DNA from: Volvariella volvacea V23
Lineage: Eukaryota > Basidiomycota > Agaricomycetes > Agaricales > Pluteaceae
Direction of reading: 5' to 3'
NCBI GenBank assembly: GCA_000349905.1
Contig: KB722774.1
Coordinates: forward strand, 1-64,000
DNA length: 64,000 bases
Shown here piece after piece: positions 46,382 through 57,200 of this stretch. A program made the translations under genes and the position numbers. The notes below the pieces were generated by a model. That model was not told the DNA's origin and did no database searches. It worked only from the letters and a program-made list of their open reading frames with translations. Every line of letters begins with the position of its first letter. Positions within the stretch are counted from its first letter, which is position 1.

Positions 46382-47057
46382 TCAGCAAGTGCCCAAGTTC
46401 AATGTTGATGCCAATCTAACCCCGTAAACTAGCGTAGAGAAGGCAGTTATCATGTTAAGATGCATGCTCATTGCATGGGCTTTGTTGAATCTCTCGTTCA
46501 AAGCTTTCATTTCATCGCTTTTGATGGAGGCCGTATGCCTTCTTCCATCTCTTTGTTCTACAGGATGCACAATTAGTCACGTAATGACGGCAAAGGGAGA
46601 CAGGAACCCAATATATGGCATGATGTGTACTTACCTTGATGTACCCTTTCCATCATCGCCTTTGAAGTTCTTGGACCATAGACAACATGGTTCATCATCG
46701 ACATCACAAAGGCAATCCCCAATGATATCCAGTCATCCGCACTCCCTATGAATGCTGGCGAAGCGATAGAGGGGGAACGTGCATAAAAACGAGTGAATGC
46801 CGTTAACGCGATTAGGCTCATCTGCGTCTTGAAGTATACAGGGAATACCGCCTTCTGCATCTGTGTTATTGCAGTTCGAGGCATTGTACGGAAGGACACG
46901 GTTGGCATGATTAATGTCTATTACACGGGTAGGTCAGCACCAGACAGGCTACTCCAGGCGGCGCACGTACTTGCCAGAACTGTGTTCCGAGTAAAAGCCC
47001 ATAAATAAGGATGTGGCAGGTTGCCATTGTTCTTGCAGCCTGTTCAGTTGTGGACAT
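46382..47057 (-). CDS. TMEM205-like membrane protein (DUF4149), copy 2
   Basis: Three exons. Exon 1 encodes MSTTEQAARTMATCHILIYG to TQFWQ. Exon 2 starts TLIMPTVSFRTMPRTAI and includes FPVYFKTQMSLIALTA and SLGIAFVMSMMNHVVYGPRT. Exon 3 runs from EQRDGRRHTASIKSDEMKAL to the fourth helix and ASTLNLGTC. It has the same exon boundaries and motif order as the 45.4-kb copy, so the two are tandem duplicates. The first-helix exon is the most diverged part. Predicted four membrane segments; function unknown. Confidence 0.82.
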
Positions 47058-48048
47058 TGTTGGGGAGGTGGGGTGGTTGGCGAGCCGACTTGCACGTTCC
47101 CACCTTTTAACTGCTCAGCCACGTTCGACTGTGCTGTGGCGAATAGTGGTTAACTCCATGTTCACATAGCCACGGACCAAGAGGTACTGCACAGTTTTAA
47201 TTGTCGTCACGAGTTCTCATTGTATTCGGTAGCGGGGTACATCATGCCGGCCTCGTGTTGGGCAAGAACGGGCAGAATGTTCTGAAGACTGTTCGAGAAG
47301 CGAATAAGGAACGACATGCCCCAGAATTTGACCAAGAGCCGTTTCTTTACCTTACCTGAGCGCCTGCGGTTCCAGGGATGCAGGGAAGCACTGAGCCTAT
47401 GATGCGATGCTGGCCTATCGACTCCGAGACCGGCGAAAGAGCGTCCCGAGCACAATTAAGGAAAGTCGCTGGAAGCGGTGAGATTGAAAGGACACGGGAT
47501 GCTGGAAGGGTATATCATGGCTCACTCAACCATTTTGGCGCGCATCAAGGGTAAAGCGCGACAATGGAGCATGGTCGTATCGGAAGCCGCGCAGATGTGT
47601 TTTGCTACAAGTAACGCGTCACTCCTGGAGCCCTGGAGAGATAGCACGTCACTTCCTTGAATTTCTCACTGCAGTCAAGCTCGGTATACGGGAAAATGAA
47701 CGATCGACTTTAATCTCTACCTGGACGATAAGCGACAATCCACAAATTTAGAAATGCGGCAATAGCTTTGCAAGCAGGTAGTCACCGGCGATGATCATGA
47801 CATTGCGGCCACAAGCAGGTCAACTACAATGGGGGGGCCGTTAACACCAGAAGCGCCGGTGCAATGGTGATTGCAGGACCTATAGGCAAACATCATGATG
47901 GTAGCAAATCATGATGCGAGATACGCGGCGTTGTTGGGTTACGGTCGTTGTGAGGCTTGTCACGTGTGACTTGCCAAATCCTCTCCACAAACACACGTAC
48001 CACGACGCGATTGTACACCAACATGCCACACAAGTCAATAAGTTGATT
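47058..48048. other. Intergenic, nothing convincing
   Basis: A 1-kb gap. ORFs at 47207-47455 and 47478-47660 show no domain, and no repeats were recognised. It should hold the promoter of the TMEM205-like copy on its left side. Confidence 0.4.
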
Positions 48049-49709
48049 ATGGAGCTCACAAAGGACGCATTCCAAACGTTACGCGATGGAATCGATGCAG
48101 AGCTCATACACCTCGAAGGAGAGAAAACGAGATCATTGTGAACACAACGAAACCAACTCCTTCCTGTTTCTCGTCTCCCACCCGAACTCTTCTTCGAGAT
48201 CTCTCATCAAGTCGTAAAGGACGATAGATGGTCTATTTCGCCCCACTGGACGACTGATTGCAATGGGTTCAGGCAACGTTTGGTCCTCATGATGGGAGTT
48301 TGTCAGCATTGGAGAAACATGATTCTCAAGGATTCCATTCTGTGGTCCTGCATTAGAGAGCCATGGATTGCGTCAACTCCAGAGCTTATCGAACGATCCG
48401 GAACAGCGCCACTAGCATTTCACATTCCGTGGTTCAATTCTTTCCGGCACCCGAGAAAGCTGCTCGAATCTATGTAGAACTCATCTCACAACAGCACCAT
48501 CGAATTGAAATCCTCAGGCTTGGACTCAGTGTCCTAGAGGACGCCAATTCATCTTCCCTTCTCTGAGACCTGCCCCAATCTTGACTCATTGTGATCTTCG
48601 TAACGGAAGAATAGACTCCTACCCAGCTCACACACTATTTGGTGGAGTAGCCCCCCACCTTACGGTTCTAGAGCTCAATAATATTAGCCTCCCATGGCAT
48701 CTCCCCTTACTTCGGGCAGTACCGCTCCTCACTTCACTTGTAAAGCACCCACGGATCGGCCGACCTTCCAATAATTGTTGACCATACTCCAGCTCATGCC
48801 GAATCTACGGGCGCTAGAGCTATACAAAGCTCTTCCTTCTCAGACATCTCCCCTTTTTGACCACTCCCCGAGAATCTTTCGGTCCCGTCTCTGCTCCCTT
48901 AACATTAAGGATCACGCACTCAATTGTGCCTTCTTCCTTGAACACACCTCGTTTGAAATCATTCCCTCATCTCTCCAGATCAGTTGTCTCCCCAGTTCTG
49001 GCCAATCCTGCAGCATTCTTCAGCCTTCCATAGCTGGGGTTTACGACTTTAATAATCAAAGCAGATCCTTTGTCCAATCACTTCAGCTGTCGGACTCCGA
49101 GTCGCCTTGGGGAGATGGCGGACACTATACCGTGATGGCGAATATCTGCAATCCCGGGCAGACAACATCCAGTTTGATCCTCCAATGGCACTATCTGGAT
49201 TTTTCCCGTCCTAGCATACACACGCTGATGCAGTTGCTACCGTTGTCGAGGTGCAGGAAGCTCACATTCCTCTCCTCATTCTCGAACGAAGAGTGGGACT
49301 CTTGCATCAAGCATCTCCCGCGATTTGAAGAGATGGCACTCTTGGGGCGGCGCATCTCGTCAGAATCTCGTGAAACCCTCCTTCGGATATTGGCTAGGGT
49401 GGACTCGGATGAATTGATTTCAGCAGGATCAGTACAAGAAGCTGCGCCCACTAGTTCACCGTATGAAATGGCACTCCCGGCGCTTAGGAGTCTCGATAGG
49501 ATATCCAAAGCGGAGATATTGGCTGGGGCTCGAGCCTCACGCATGTACTTGAGGAGAGGAAGCGAGCCGGTTGCGGTCTGGAGCGTCTTGCTATTGGATC
49601 AATGTTGGATCAGGAGGGGAATCGGGAACATTCACTTCACGAGTTTGGGAAAAGCCTTATTGAGGCGGGATTGATCAAAGAGTTTAGAGTAAGAAGGATG
49701 GAGTCCTAG
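48049..49709 (+). pseudogene. F-box/LRR-like pseudogene
   Basis: A full-length but broken family member. MELTKDAFQTLRDGIDAELI is followed by an in-frame TGA (after EKTRSL, 48139-48141). The same frame then continues TQRNQLLPVSRLPPELFFEI (F-box) and GVCQHWRNMILKDSILWSCI. A second stop and frameshift follow LLESM near 48475, with further frame changes near 48560 and 48780. The C-terminal part is open from 48775 to 49674 and ends after another shift with EFRVRRMES. The first stop is one CpG transition from CGA, the codon found in the intact copy at the window start. Multiple lesions indicate an old pseudogene. Confidence 0.85.
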
Positions 49710-50239
49710 CAGTCCGTGGCTGGAGTGTGCATTGTTGGGTGTGCGTGCGTATCTGATAGCTCGTTTTGTAATGCAGACTAAATCAGTTGCGATATAGTGT
49801 TCTCTTGCTCGTGTTTTGGGATAATTCGTACTGCATCATAGCTTCGTCATACTTATTTCCTCTACTGATTTGTTTGAATCAGCCAAAACTATATGCCGCA
49901 TCGCAGCTACTTAACATAAGCCGAGGCATGGAGGTGGTCACATTATCGTCACATCTTTTCAAGAAAACACATTGAACGCGTACCGTCTGAAACCAGTTTC
50001 TCAGCTAGAATACTCTTTCGCCCTGTTATTTTCCTCCGAACCTGTGTCAGCCTTGCGCAACAAGATCGATGCACAACTTGTGCGAAACTTGCTGAAGAAA
50101 CCAGACCATTACAAGTACAAGTATCTACCTAGTATCGTCCTGCGGGGATTTGCTTTCGAACAGTTTTTCACGAAGAACAGGTGATATCCAATGTATTCTC
50201 ATTAGATTGTCAATTGATGTCAATTTGTGCGATATAGCT
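49710..50239. other. Spacer with F-box N-terminal relic
   Basis: Between two F-box pseudogenes. At 50038-50080 a short frame reads VSALRNKIDAQLV, matching the N-terminal helix of intact F-box copies (ALRDKIDARL), but no F-box follows. It is a remnant of a further copy or of the next pseudogene. Confidence 0.45.
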
Positions 50240-51909
50240 TGAAGCTAACAAGGGTGCCATCCGGAGCCTACACGGTGTACGACTTGAGGAAATCAACAAA
50301 GAAGCAAGAGAATTGCACGAACGACGGAATGAGCTCGCACCTATTCTCCGTATTCCGACAGAATTATTCTAGCAGATCACACGTCAGTTCATAGGGAACG
50401 ATAAATGGCGTCCAGATCCGACTGGTGTGATTATTCGGGAAACGTGCCGACATCGTTTGGCCACCATGACGAGCATTTGTAGATGCTGGAGGACCTTGAT
50501 CCTGGAAGATTGCACTTTGTGGTCTTGCATCAGGGAGTCGTGTATCGGGTTAGCTCCAGAATTCATACAACGATCTGGAACGGCAGCACCAGCGATCCAT
50601 CTTCGGTGGTAGACCACACCCGAGTATTCGCCGGAGCTCGCTGATACGACTCTTCAGCTCATTTCACAGCATCTTTATCGAATTGAAAAAAGTATCCCTC
50701 CATCCTGCCCGTGAGCACTTACCTGGTCCGACTTTCCTCTGGCAGTCAGCTCCAATTATGACGCATTGCGAGCTGAGCGCTGATGGGTGGCAACATCAAT
50801 TTGTCAATGCATACTTTATCCAGTGGCGTTGCTCCGCGTCTCGCCTCCCTGGAATTACGCGACGTTCAATTCTCCTGGGATATGCCCCTTTTTTTGGCGG
50901 TTCCTACCCTCAGGTCTCTTCAGATAGCTGGCACTGAAAACCGGCCAACTCACTTCCAGTTGGCAACGATATTCCGTTCAATGCCTGGCCTACAGGGATT
51001 GAAACTCAAGGATGCCCTTCCCCTCCCACAGCTGGTAACCCTACCCAACGATCGAATCATCCTCCCTAACCCTCACTCCCTCAGCATTGCTGGCACTGTA
51101 CAGGAGTGCGCGTCATTCCTCAACTGTGCCTCTTTCAAGGATGTCTTCTCGCGCTTCAAGATCAGATGTAGAGACGACTTCCAGGGTGGTGCTTACCTCA
51201 TACTCGAGCCCTGGATAACCAGAACTGCAATGCTCATGGCAAATATGAGTCCATCGTTCAACCCCTCGAGCTGAAGGGCACTTATCTGTGTACCGCTACA
51301 GCCAGCCTTTATTATCGCGAAACCGATCCTTCACAACTAGTTCTTCGATGGGGCCATTCAAGGATAGACCAACACATAGTCCACAATCGCATGCACCCGC
51401 TCGTTCAATTACTGCCACTTTCGGGATGCAAGAAGCTCACATCCGACAGTTCGTTGTCCGATGAGGAATGGAATGTCTGCGCTGAACACCTCATGAGTCT
51501 TGAGTGTATAGAGCTGTTGGGCTGGCGCATGCTGGATTCGCACCAGTATTTGTCTCTAGTGGAGAGGTTGGCGGGGACGGAGTCGAATGCATCCACATCC
51601 GAGGGAGACAACTCGAGTAATGCCGATCCACGTCAGGTCATGTTCCCCAACTTGAAAAAGTTTGATGCGGATTATGCTTGCGAAGGGGATGAGTGGTATG
51701 ATATTGAGTGTATGCTTGAAGAGAGGAAGAATAGAGGACGGAACCTAGAATGCCTCGCTATTGGATTTGGGCCAAAGTGGAATGACGAGTGGACTGAAGA
51801 AGTTAGCGAAGATTTGACTAAAAGGGGGATAATAGAGGAGCTGGTGAAAAAAGGTCTGAGCAAATGCTACGAGAAGGAGTGGGAACATTTGTGGGGTTCG
51901 GGTTGGTGA
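50240..51909 (+). pseudogene. F-box/LRR-like pseudogene
   Basis: Starts with LEEINKEARELHERRNELAP and F-box ILRIPTELF, then an in-frame TAG (about 50370), more F-box core (SICRCWRTLILEDCTLWSCI), and a second TAG after IHLRW (about 50612). At least two frameshifts follow, around 50690 and 50800. LRR-like segments (RLASLELRDVQFSWDMPLFL) are open in 50783-51274, and the C-terminal 172 residues in 51391-51909. It is the neighbour and probable sister of the pseudogene at 48049, sharing ILKD/ILED...LWSCIRE and the order of landmarks. No functional product is expected. Confidence 0.83.
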
Positions 51910-52140
51910 GGCCCCATTCGAACCCACCCACGCCTTGAACGCCACATCCATTTGTAGTACTAGGGAAATAATACGGCGTGAAGGGATTCTCGTGCCTGGC
52001 TCTGACGATTGAGTGATGTAAACGTGTGGCAAATGCGCCTGGAGAAACTTCTTGAGATTGGGCATCAAGAATTATACAGGTACAGGTCTAATAGTACAAC
52101 ACTTAAGGTATTCAATGCAACTCATAGTCCGGCCACAGAA

Positions 52141-53449
52141 TTAATGCAGAGATCGGCGTTTGCTGCTACTACCATGACTACCCAGTCCGTTCTCCAGATC
52201 TGTGAGTACTATGTCTTGGTCAATCATTTGCAACTGTTCTACTGTACGCTTTATTGAGATGGTGCCTAACCGCAACGAGTCCGACCCGGCCCGCCCATGG
52301 TAATGTCGATCTGATCTTACCACATCCCCGACGACCTCAGAATCGCCTGCGAGCTGGATTGAATGTCCTAGACCGACACGGACAAGGATGAGCGTAGGCG
52401 CAATTCCCTAGCAGATTAAGATCATAAGTCTCAGGACGACAGATACCTCTTGCTATTTGAACTACTCACATAAATTTGCGCGGCCATATTTGACCACATC
52501 AGCTGGGCAGGATGCCCCGCTGCTATTAATCCAGTCAAGACGGCTTGCACCACGATGTACATCAACCCGGCCTCAATTGTGATCAACATCGCATTATGCA
52601 AATGTTTCTGGAGCGCTCGGTGTAACGATATCAACGTTCCTGGGTTAGGGCTTGTTCGCTTCTGCTGTTGGCTGAAGTACCAAAGACGTCCAATAACAAG
52701 TAGCGAGACTATGATGTTGAAGGCGAGAGGAAGTGCAAATGCGGATGTCCCGAGTGGAAGCATAGATCGTGGCGCAATGACGTCGTCCATGTGTGATATA
52801 CGGTACATAGATACGACGAGGACGGCTGAAACTCGGAGGTTAAGCAGGGGATTAAGTCTGTCGAGAATGGTGACTAACCAAAAAAAGACACACCAAATAA
52901 TGCATGGTACGATGAGGATATAGAGTTTTTTATGCCAGATCGTCCAACAGCGATACATCTAGACAGACGATCAGACTGTCGATGATTACAATGAGTTGAA
53001 TGAATAATTTTGACGTACGAGAACAAGCTCTCCCAGCAGGTCTGCCAAATTGAAAATCATATCTGACAATTGCTTTAGGCGGTCCTCAGACCGGTCAGCT
53101 GTTATTGATTTTATTGGCTTAGTCTATGCGAAGGTGATTGAGCTGAGTTAAGGTTTGTTTGAGATTAACCACCTACCATATCATGATACATGAATGCAAA
53201 CTTGGTCGTTACGTGCATTGTTGCAAACGTAAATAGCAAGCAACAAAAGGACAGGTAAAACTTGTGAATCGGGTCCCCTTGTCGTCTCCAAACCGTTAAA
53301 CAGAGCATCGCCAGGATGAATAGAACTACGTAGATGCCTTTCCCGAGAAACTCGTGATATGTAAATTAGTCAATTGGTCAGGACGTACCATATAGTAGCA
53401 ATTCCAGCCCAACACCGAGAATGGATGACTCAAGGAGTGTGAACGCCAT
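52141..53449 (-). CDS. Fungal seven-helix membrane protein
   Basis: A multi-exon minus-strand gene. Exon 1 encodes about 20 residues (MAFTLLESSILGVGLELLLY). The next exon reads GIYVVLFILAMLCLTVWRR and DPIHKFYLSFCCLLF, and continues with TTKFAFMYHDM. Later exons give MYRCWTIWHKKLYILIVPCI, LPLAFNIIVSLLVIGRLW and AMLITIEAGLMYIVVQAVL, and after a further intron GIAPTLILVRVGLGHSIQ. The tail ends RRSLH at TAA 52141-52143. The pattern YRCW.IW, SLL..GR.W, IEAGL.Y and GIAPTLI.VRVG is that of a very common uncharacterised agaricomycete 7TM family; ligand and coupling are unknown. The paralog at 63764 shares the exon 1/2 boundary. Confidence 0.85.
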
Positions 53450-54952
53450 ATATATTGATATGATAATGTAGTTGGAGAATGAAAAGGCGCCCAACGATCG
53501 ATGGAGGAAACTAGCTGGTACCCGGTGGGGCGGAAGGCAAGCGATTTGGGAGCACCACTAGGCCTTCAGAAGCCAAAATGAAAAGTAGGATCCGCGATTG
53601 GTGCTTCATCGGAACGGAGTTTTTATATGCTCCTATCTAGCGTCAGCTGGTCAGGTCATTTTTGACGAAAGATGGTCGAATCGGGATAGGCAGTGATAAC
53701 TTCTCGTATGCGGAGAAAGGAAGGAAAAAATAGGGTGCATAAGGTAGAACGACATTATACTGGCTGTCCGGTGGAGGATAGAAGATCATTTCCTGCCATG
53801 TCAAGCTAGTGACTGCCCTTAGCTTGATGATACTTACACACAACAATGGAATCCATACGCTCATGAGATAGGTTAATGGACCTTGAGAAGTTTGGGCGAG
53901 TTCCGCTATGGCATACTGCGACATTGTTCAATAACGGGCGTGTTAGTGATCAGTCAAGACGAACGGTACCTGACGGAGGGACATCAAGAAGGGGCAGAGA
54001 GCACAGCGCCATGCATGAGGAATGTCACTTTAGACACGAAATATATTTTGAAGGGGATAATTGATGGGACCATGTGCACCAGAGATGCCGCATGGTGCTG
54101 ACATCTAGACAGGTGGGCAAAAGCATTGATTTGCAAAGCTGGTCGTCCGAGTATGTCGGTTTTGGATGATGGAAAGTCAGCCCCAGGTAGCTTCCACTCC
54201 TACTGGTTACAGGTGTGGTGGGTTTGGGTATGTTATCGAATGAATGAATGTTGATATGATAAACATCGAAACTTGAAGTTGACAGGTTCTGACACTATTG
54301 AGTGGTTGTCATGTCTGGATGAACATACCAGATAACTCCAAGGCTTGCGGCATATATACAAATGAAGTCCATACTTGCCCGACTTTGTGCATTAATCTGG
54401 CAATGCTGTCAGGTATATAGTGATCTGGTCTGGTGTCAATCATTGGGTAGGCGTGGTTACAAATGTACTACCTACGCAATGCGATCCAGCCCGGTTGCCC
54501 GCCCTCCCGTTCAACACTCAACACTAGAGCTAAAACCATTTTCGGCAGAATAGCAGCTTTCCGGTTGTCACCAGATCTACGGTGTTTCCAGCTAGTTAGT
54601 CGTGTGCGCAAAAGCTCATCCGCTGCATTTGTTCCTCGTGTGCAGGGGCCAGCGGTACTAGTTAAGGCACCACATATGCTGTTCTCCAAACGAACCCTGA
54701 GAGTAGAGTATGGGGGATACTTTGGCGATCGGGTGACTGTGGGACTGAGGGGAAAATCGCAGTGGTTCATTTTGTCGCAAAGCAAAGACCGAGTTGTAAT
54801 TGATTCCCACATAAACTCTGCCTCACTTTCACCATTGACCGAACAAAATTCCAAGCTGGTGGGCGGTTCCCGTTTCACTGGCATGCGTCACATAGCTGCC
54901 TCATTACAATACTAATATTTATCCAACACTAAGCTGCGCACGGTAAACAACA
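53450..54952. other. 1.5-kb gap with one small membrane-like ORF
   Basis: Besides the ORF listed at 53643, both strands carry overlapping ORFs at 54463-54915. They are mirror frames of the same DNA with no family features and are not accepted as genes. Confidence 0.4.
53643..53924 (-). CDS. Small hypothetical protein with one hydrophobic segment
   Basis: A 93-residue ORF, MSQYAIAELAQTSQGPLTYL, followed by a membrane-like segment (MSVWIPLLCVSIIKL) and a Pro/Tyr-rich tail (VLPYAPYFFLPFS). It lies 194 bp upstream of the seven-helix gene on the same strand, so it could be a leftover exon of a related membrane protein. I do not recognise it, and it may be non-coding. Confidence 0.3.
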   Translation of the reverse strand: MSQYAIAELAQTSQGPLTYLMSVWIPLLCVSIIKLRAVTSLTWQEMIFYPPPDSQYNVVLPYAPYFFLPFSAYEKLSLPIPIRPSFVKNDLTS

Positions 54953-56638
54953 TCACGGTGAAAGTGGAACAATCTCAAAATGGTCAACTACGCGTGGCAT
55001 ACAAGCTCTTATCGTGGCTTCAAAGCCCCCATTTTTACCAAATGCAATCAGCCCCAGCTCGAATTTCTGCAGCCCGAAGCCCTTCTCCTTTCTGTTCCTA
55101 AGCAGACGGTATAGTATGAACCATTGATCGTCGTCGTCAAACAGATCGATACGAAGACTTTTTAGTTTTGGAAGGGGAACGACCTGAGTTGGTGGTAAGT
55201 CAGTTTGGCCGGATGGTATCGTATCCTGGATAGTGAGCGCAGCTACAATCTCCTTTACAGATGTATTCATCGTCTTGGCTTCTGTAATCAGTTCCAATAC
55301 CTCCAGCTGCGGCATGGAGCTAACAAACGCCTCCCAATCATCTGTTATGTCCTGTCGTCCTGAGAATCTCTTGCACTCAGAAAGCGGGAGTAATGGGAAA
55401 AACCATGGGATGAATGCGGAAGGTAAGTCGTAGTTCTTGACAGGCCATCTGATAATAAGCTTGTGCATTTGGCCTTTGCCTTCCTTGGGGTATCCCAGTA
55501 CACATATATTGAATATGTCGCAACCCGAAAGCTCTAGATCATATACTGATGCGATTCCGTCACCTTTGACATTCCAACGTCCTGCTAACCATGGACCAAG
55601 ATCGTAAAAGGGGCTTTCGTCCAAGAAGTCGAAAAGTTTGATTGTGAACATCACGTCTCCATTAAGTGCAGCTTTGTTAAGAAAGAAGGCGCATTTCGAG
55701 GTCGTATCCACAAGGGTGAGCTGGGAAACACGGGGAAGCGAGAGTTTTGGAAAGGAATATGTGAGAATGGGACTGAATGGCTCAGGTAACGCATCCCATA
55801 GATTCAACTTGCGAAGATTGGGAGTAGAGGCGAGAGTGACTACAAACTGGTTCCAAGTTGGTTTATTCTTTGGGTGGGCGATTTCGAGATCTTGTATCTT
55901 AGGTGCGGAGCGAAGAAGAGGTAAGTCCCATGAAAATACCACCTGATGAAGTTGTAGGACGGTAAGTTCCGGAGTTGACCCACTAAACAAGGTATAGGTC
56001 GGGTATAAAGTAATATCCCCTCCAGAGAGATAGCAATGTGATAGAGTCGGTGCAGATTCCCATAGGACTTGCAGCGAATGTGAACCCAATTTTTGAACTG
56101 ATTTCAAGTCAAGACTAAGGTCCTTGATACGGTGGCCATTGGCAGATACAAGATCAAGGGTAGCTCTGGTGGCTTCTTCGTCACAACTATTCAGTGGACA
56201 AAGTGAAATCGAGAGGGGTGCAGTCTTTGAGCGTTCAAAAAGTGCGGGGGCATGTGTTAGGTAAGACCACCGTATAGCCGTCCAGAGAATACAATCGTTG
56301 AGGATTACTCTCCGCCAGGTGGTACACACGCTCGAAATTATGAAATGGCGCCTGTATCTGTCTTGGAACCTGATACGGAATGTCATATCAATGGGTTGGT
56401 AGTAAATCTCCCCAACAAAAAATCGGATAATTCGAGTCAGGATTTCTGTGGGAAGAGTCGAAATTGGCGTGGGTGCACAACGACCAGGACGCACATCCAT
56501 AACCCCTCCTCCTATCTCGCCAGTTCGTTTGCGTAGGTTTCGAGGCTTCAGAATAATCCCGTTGCATGGTGTTTGTGCACCTTCTTGGACACCGCCAGCA
56601 ATGTCTGAGGTTACAGGATAATTTGTCGCCAGAGTCAT
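54953..56638 (-). CDS. F-box protein with LRR-like C-terminal region
   Basis: An intact single-exon gene of 561 residues from MTLATNYPVTSD. The frame extends 54 residues upstream to 56800, but that part is unlike any family N-terminus and is treated as leader. The F-box PTPISTLPTEILTRIIRFFV is followed by SSVCTTWRRVILNDCILW and LRR-like segments (LTVLQLHQVVFSWDLPLLRS, NLRKLNLWDALPEPF). The C-terminal strand KLKSLRIDLFDDDDQW is the same as in the other copies. The N-terminal helix with ALRD.ID found in other copies is replaced by a Gly/Arg-rich stretch. Presumed SCF substrate receptor. Confidence 0.85.
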   Translation of the reverse strand: MTLATNYPVTSDIAGGVQEGAQTPCNGIILKPRNLRKRTGEIGGGVMDVRPGRCAPTPISTLPTEILTRIIRFFVGEIYYQPIDMTFRIRFQDRYRRHFIISSVCTTWRRVILNDCILWTAIRWSYLTHAPALFERSKTAPLSISLCPLNSCDEEATRATLDLVSANGHRIKDLSLDLKSVQKLGSHSLQVLWESAPTLSHCYLSGGDITLYPTYTLFSGSTPELTVLQLHQVVFSWDLPLLRSAPKIQDLEIAHPKNKPTWNQFVVTLASTPNLRKLNLWDALPEPFSPILTYSFPKLSLPRVSQLTLVDTTSKCAFFLNKAALNGDVMFTIKLFDFLDESPFYDLGPWLAGRWNVKGDGIASVYDLELSGCDIFNICVLGYPKEGKGQMHKLIIRWPVKNYDLPSAFIPWFFPLLPLSECKRFSGRQDITDDWEAFVSSMPQLEVLELITEAKTMNTSVKEIVAALTIQDTIPSGQTDLPPTQVVPLPKLKSLRIDLFDDDDQWFILYRLLRNRKEKGFGLQKFELGLIAFGKNGGFEATIRACMPRVVDHFEIVPLSP

Positions 56639-57200
56639 GATATTTTTTGATTGATGAATTTGTGGCAGCCGTAAAGAAAAAGAATTGAAACCAGCAGGAG
56701 GAGTTGGTTGAAAAAGAGAGATAGCACTGAAGTGGGTCAAGATCTGGTGCTGTATGCAAGCTTGAGGTGCGCTTTTAAAAGTGCGTCCTTTGAGGCTCAC
56801 CTGCAGTTGCGTGTGACCTTAAACCCTTTGTCCTTATATCCCTTTGACTCAACTTTCAGCTATACGACATTATGCCATGGTTCTGGTAACCAGTGAGAAT
56901 TAACAACCCCTTTCATCCTTAGCTGTATTTCATATATCCACCTTTTGATTTGACTTGATACTAAATGTGCAATGCATTGATTTGAATTGCTAGCACTACC
57001 ACGCATGCAGGCAGAGCAAAAGTGTTGAAACTCGGTTGCAACAGGAGCGGAATCAAATGCGTCAAACTCGGAATACAAGTGCATCCCATTGTTACCCATA
57101 TGTACACTCAATACTCAACAAATCATTTACACGTCTACTGCTCTTCCAAGTCGTGCTCGAGCTCTAGCGAGCCCTAAATTTTGACATCAAGGTTGGCTAC
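56639..57200. other. Spacer between F-box genes
   Basis: Holds the upstream region of the 54.9-kb F-box gene and the decayed 3' end of the next copy. No separate gene recognised. Confidence 0.4.

Noticed and set aside
54463..54915. Overlapping long ORFs on both strands (150 and 138 aa)
   Set aside because: They are mirror frames of the same DNA without domain, intron or composition support; neither can be preferred.
56639..56800. 54-residue N-terminal extension of the 54.9-kb F-box protein
   Set aside because: It matches no other family member, so it is treated as untranslated leader, though an alternative start cannot be excluded.
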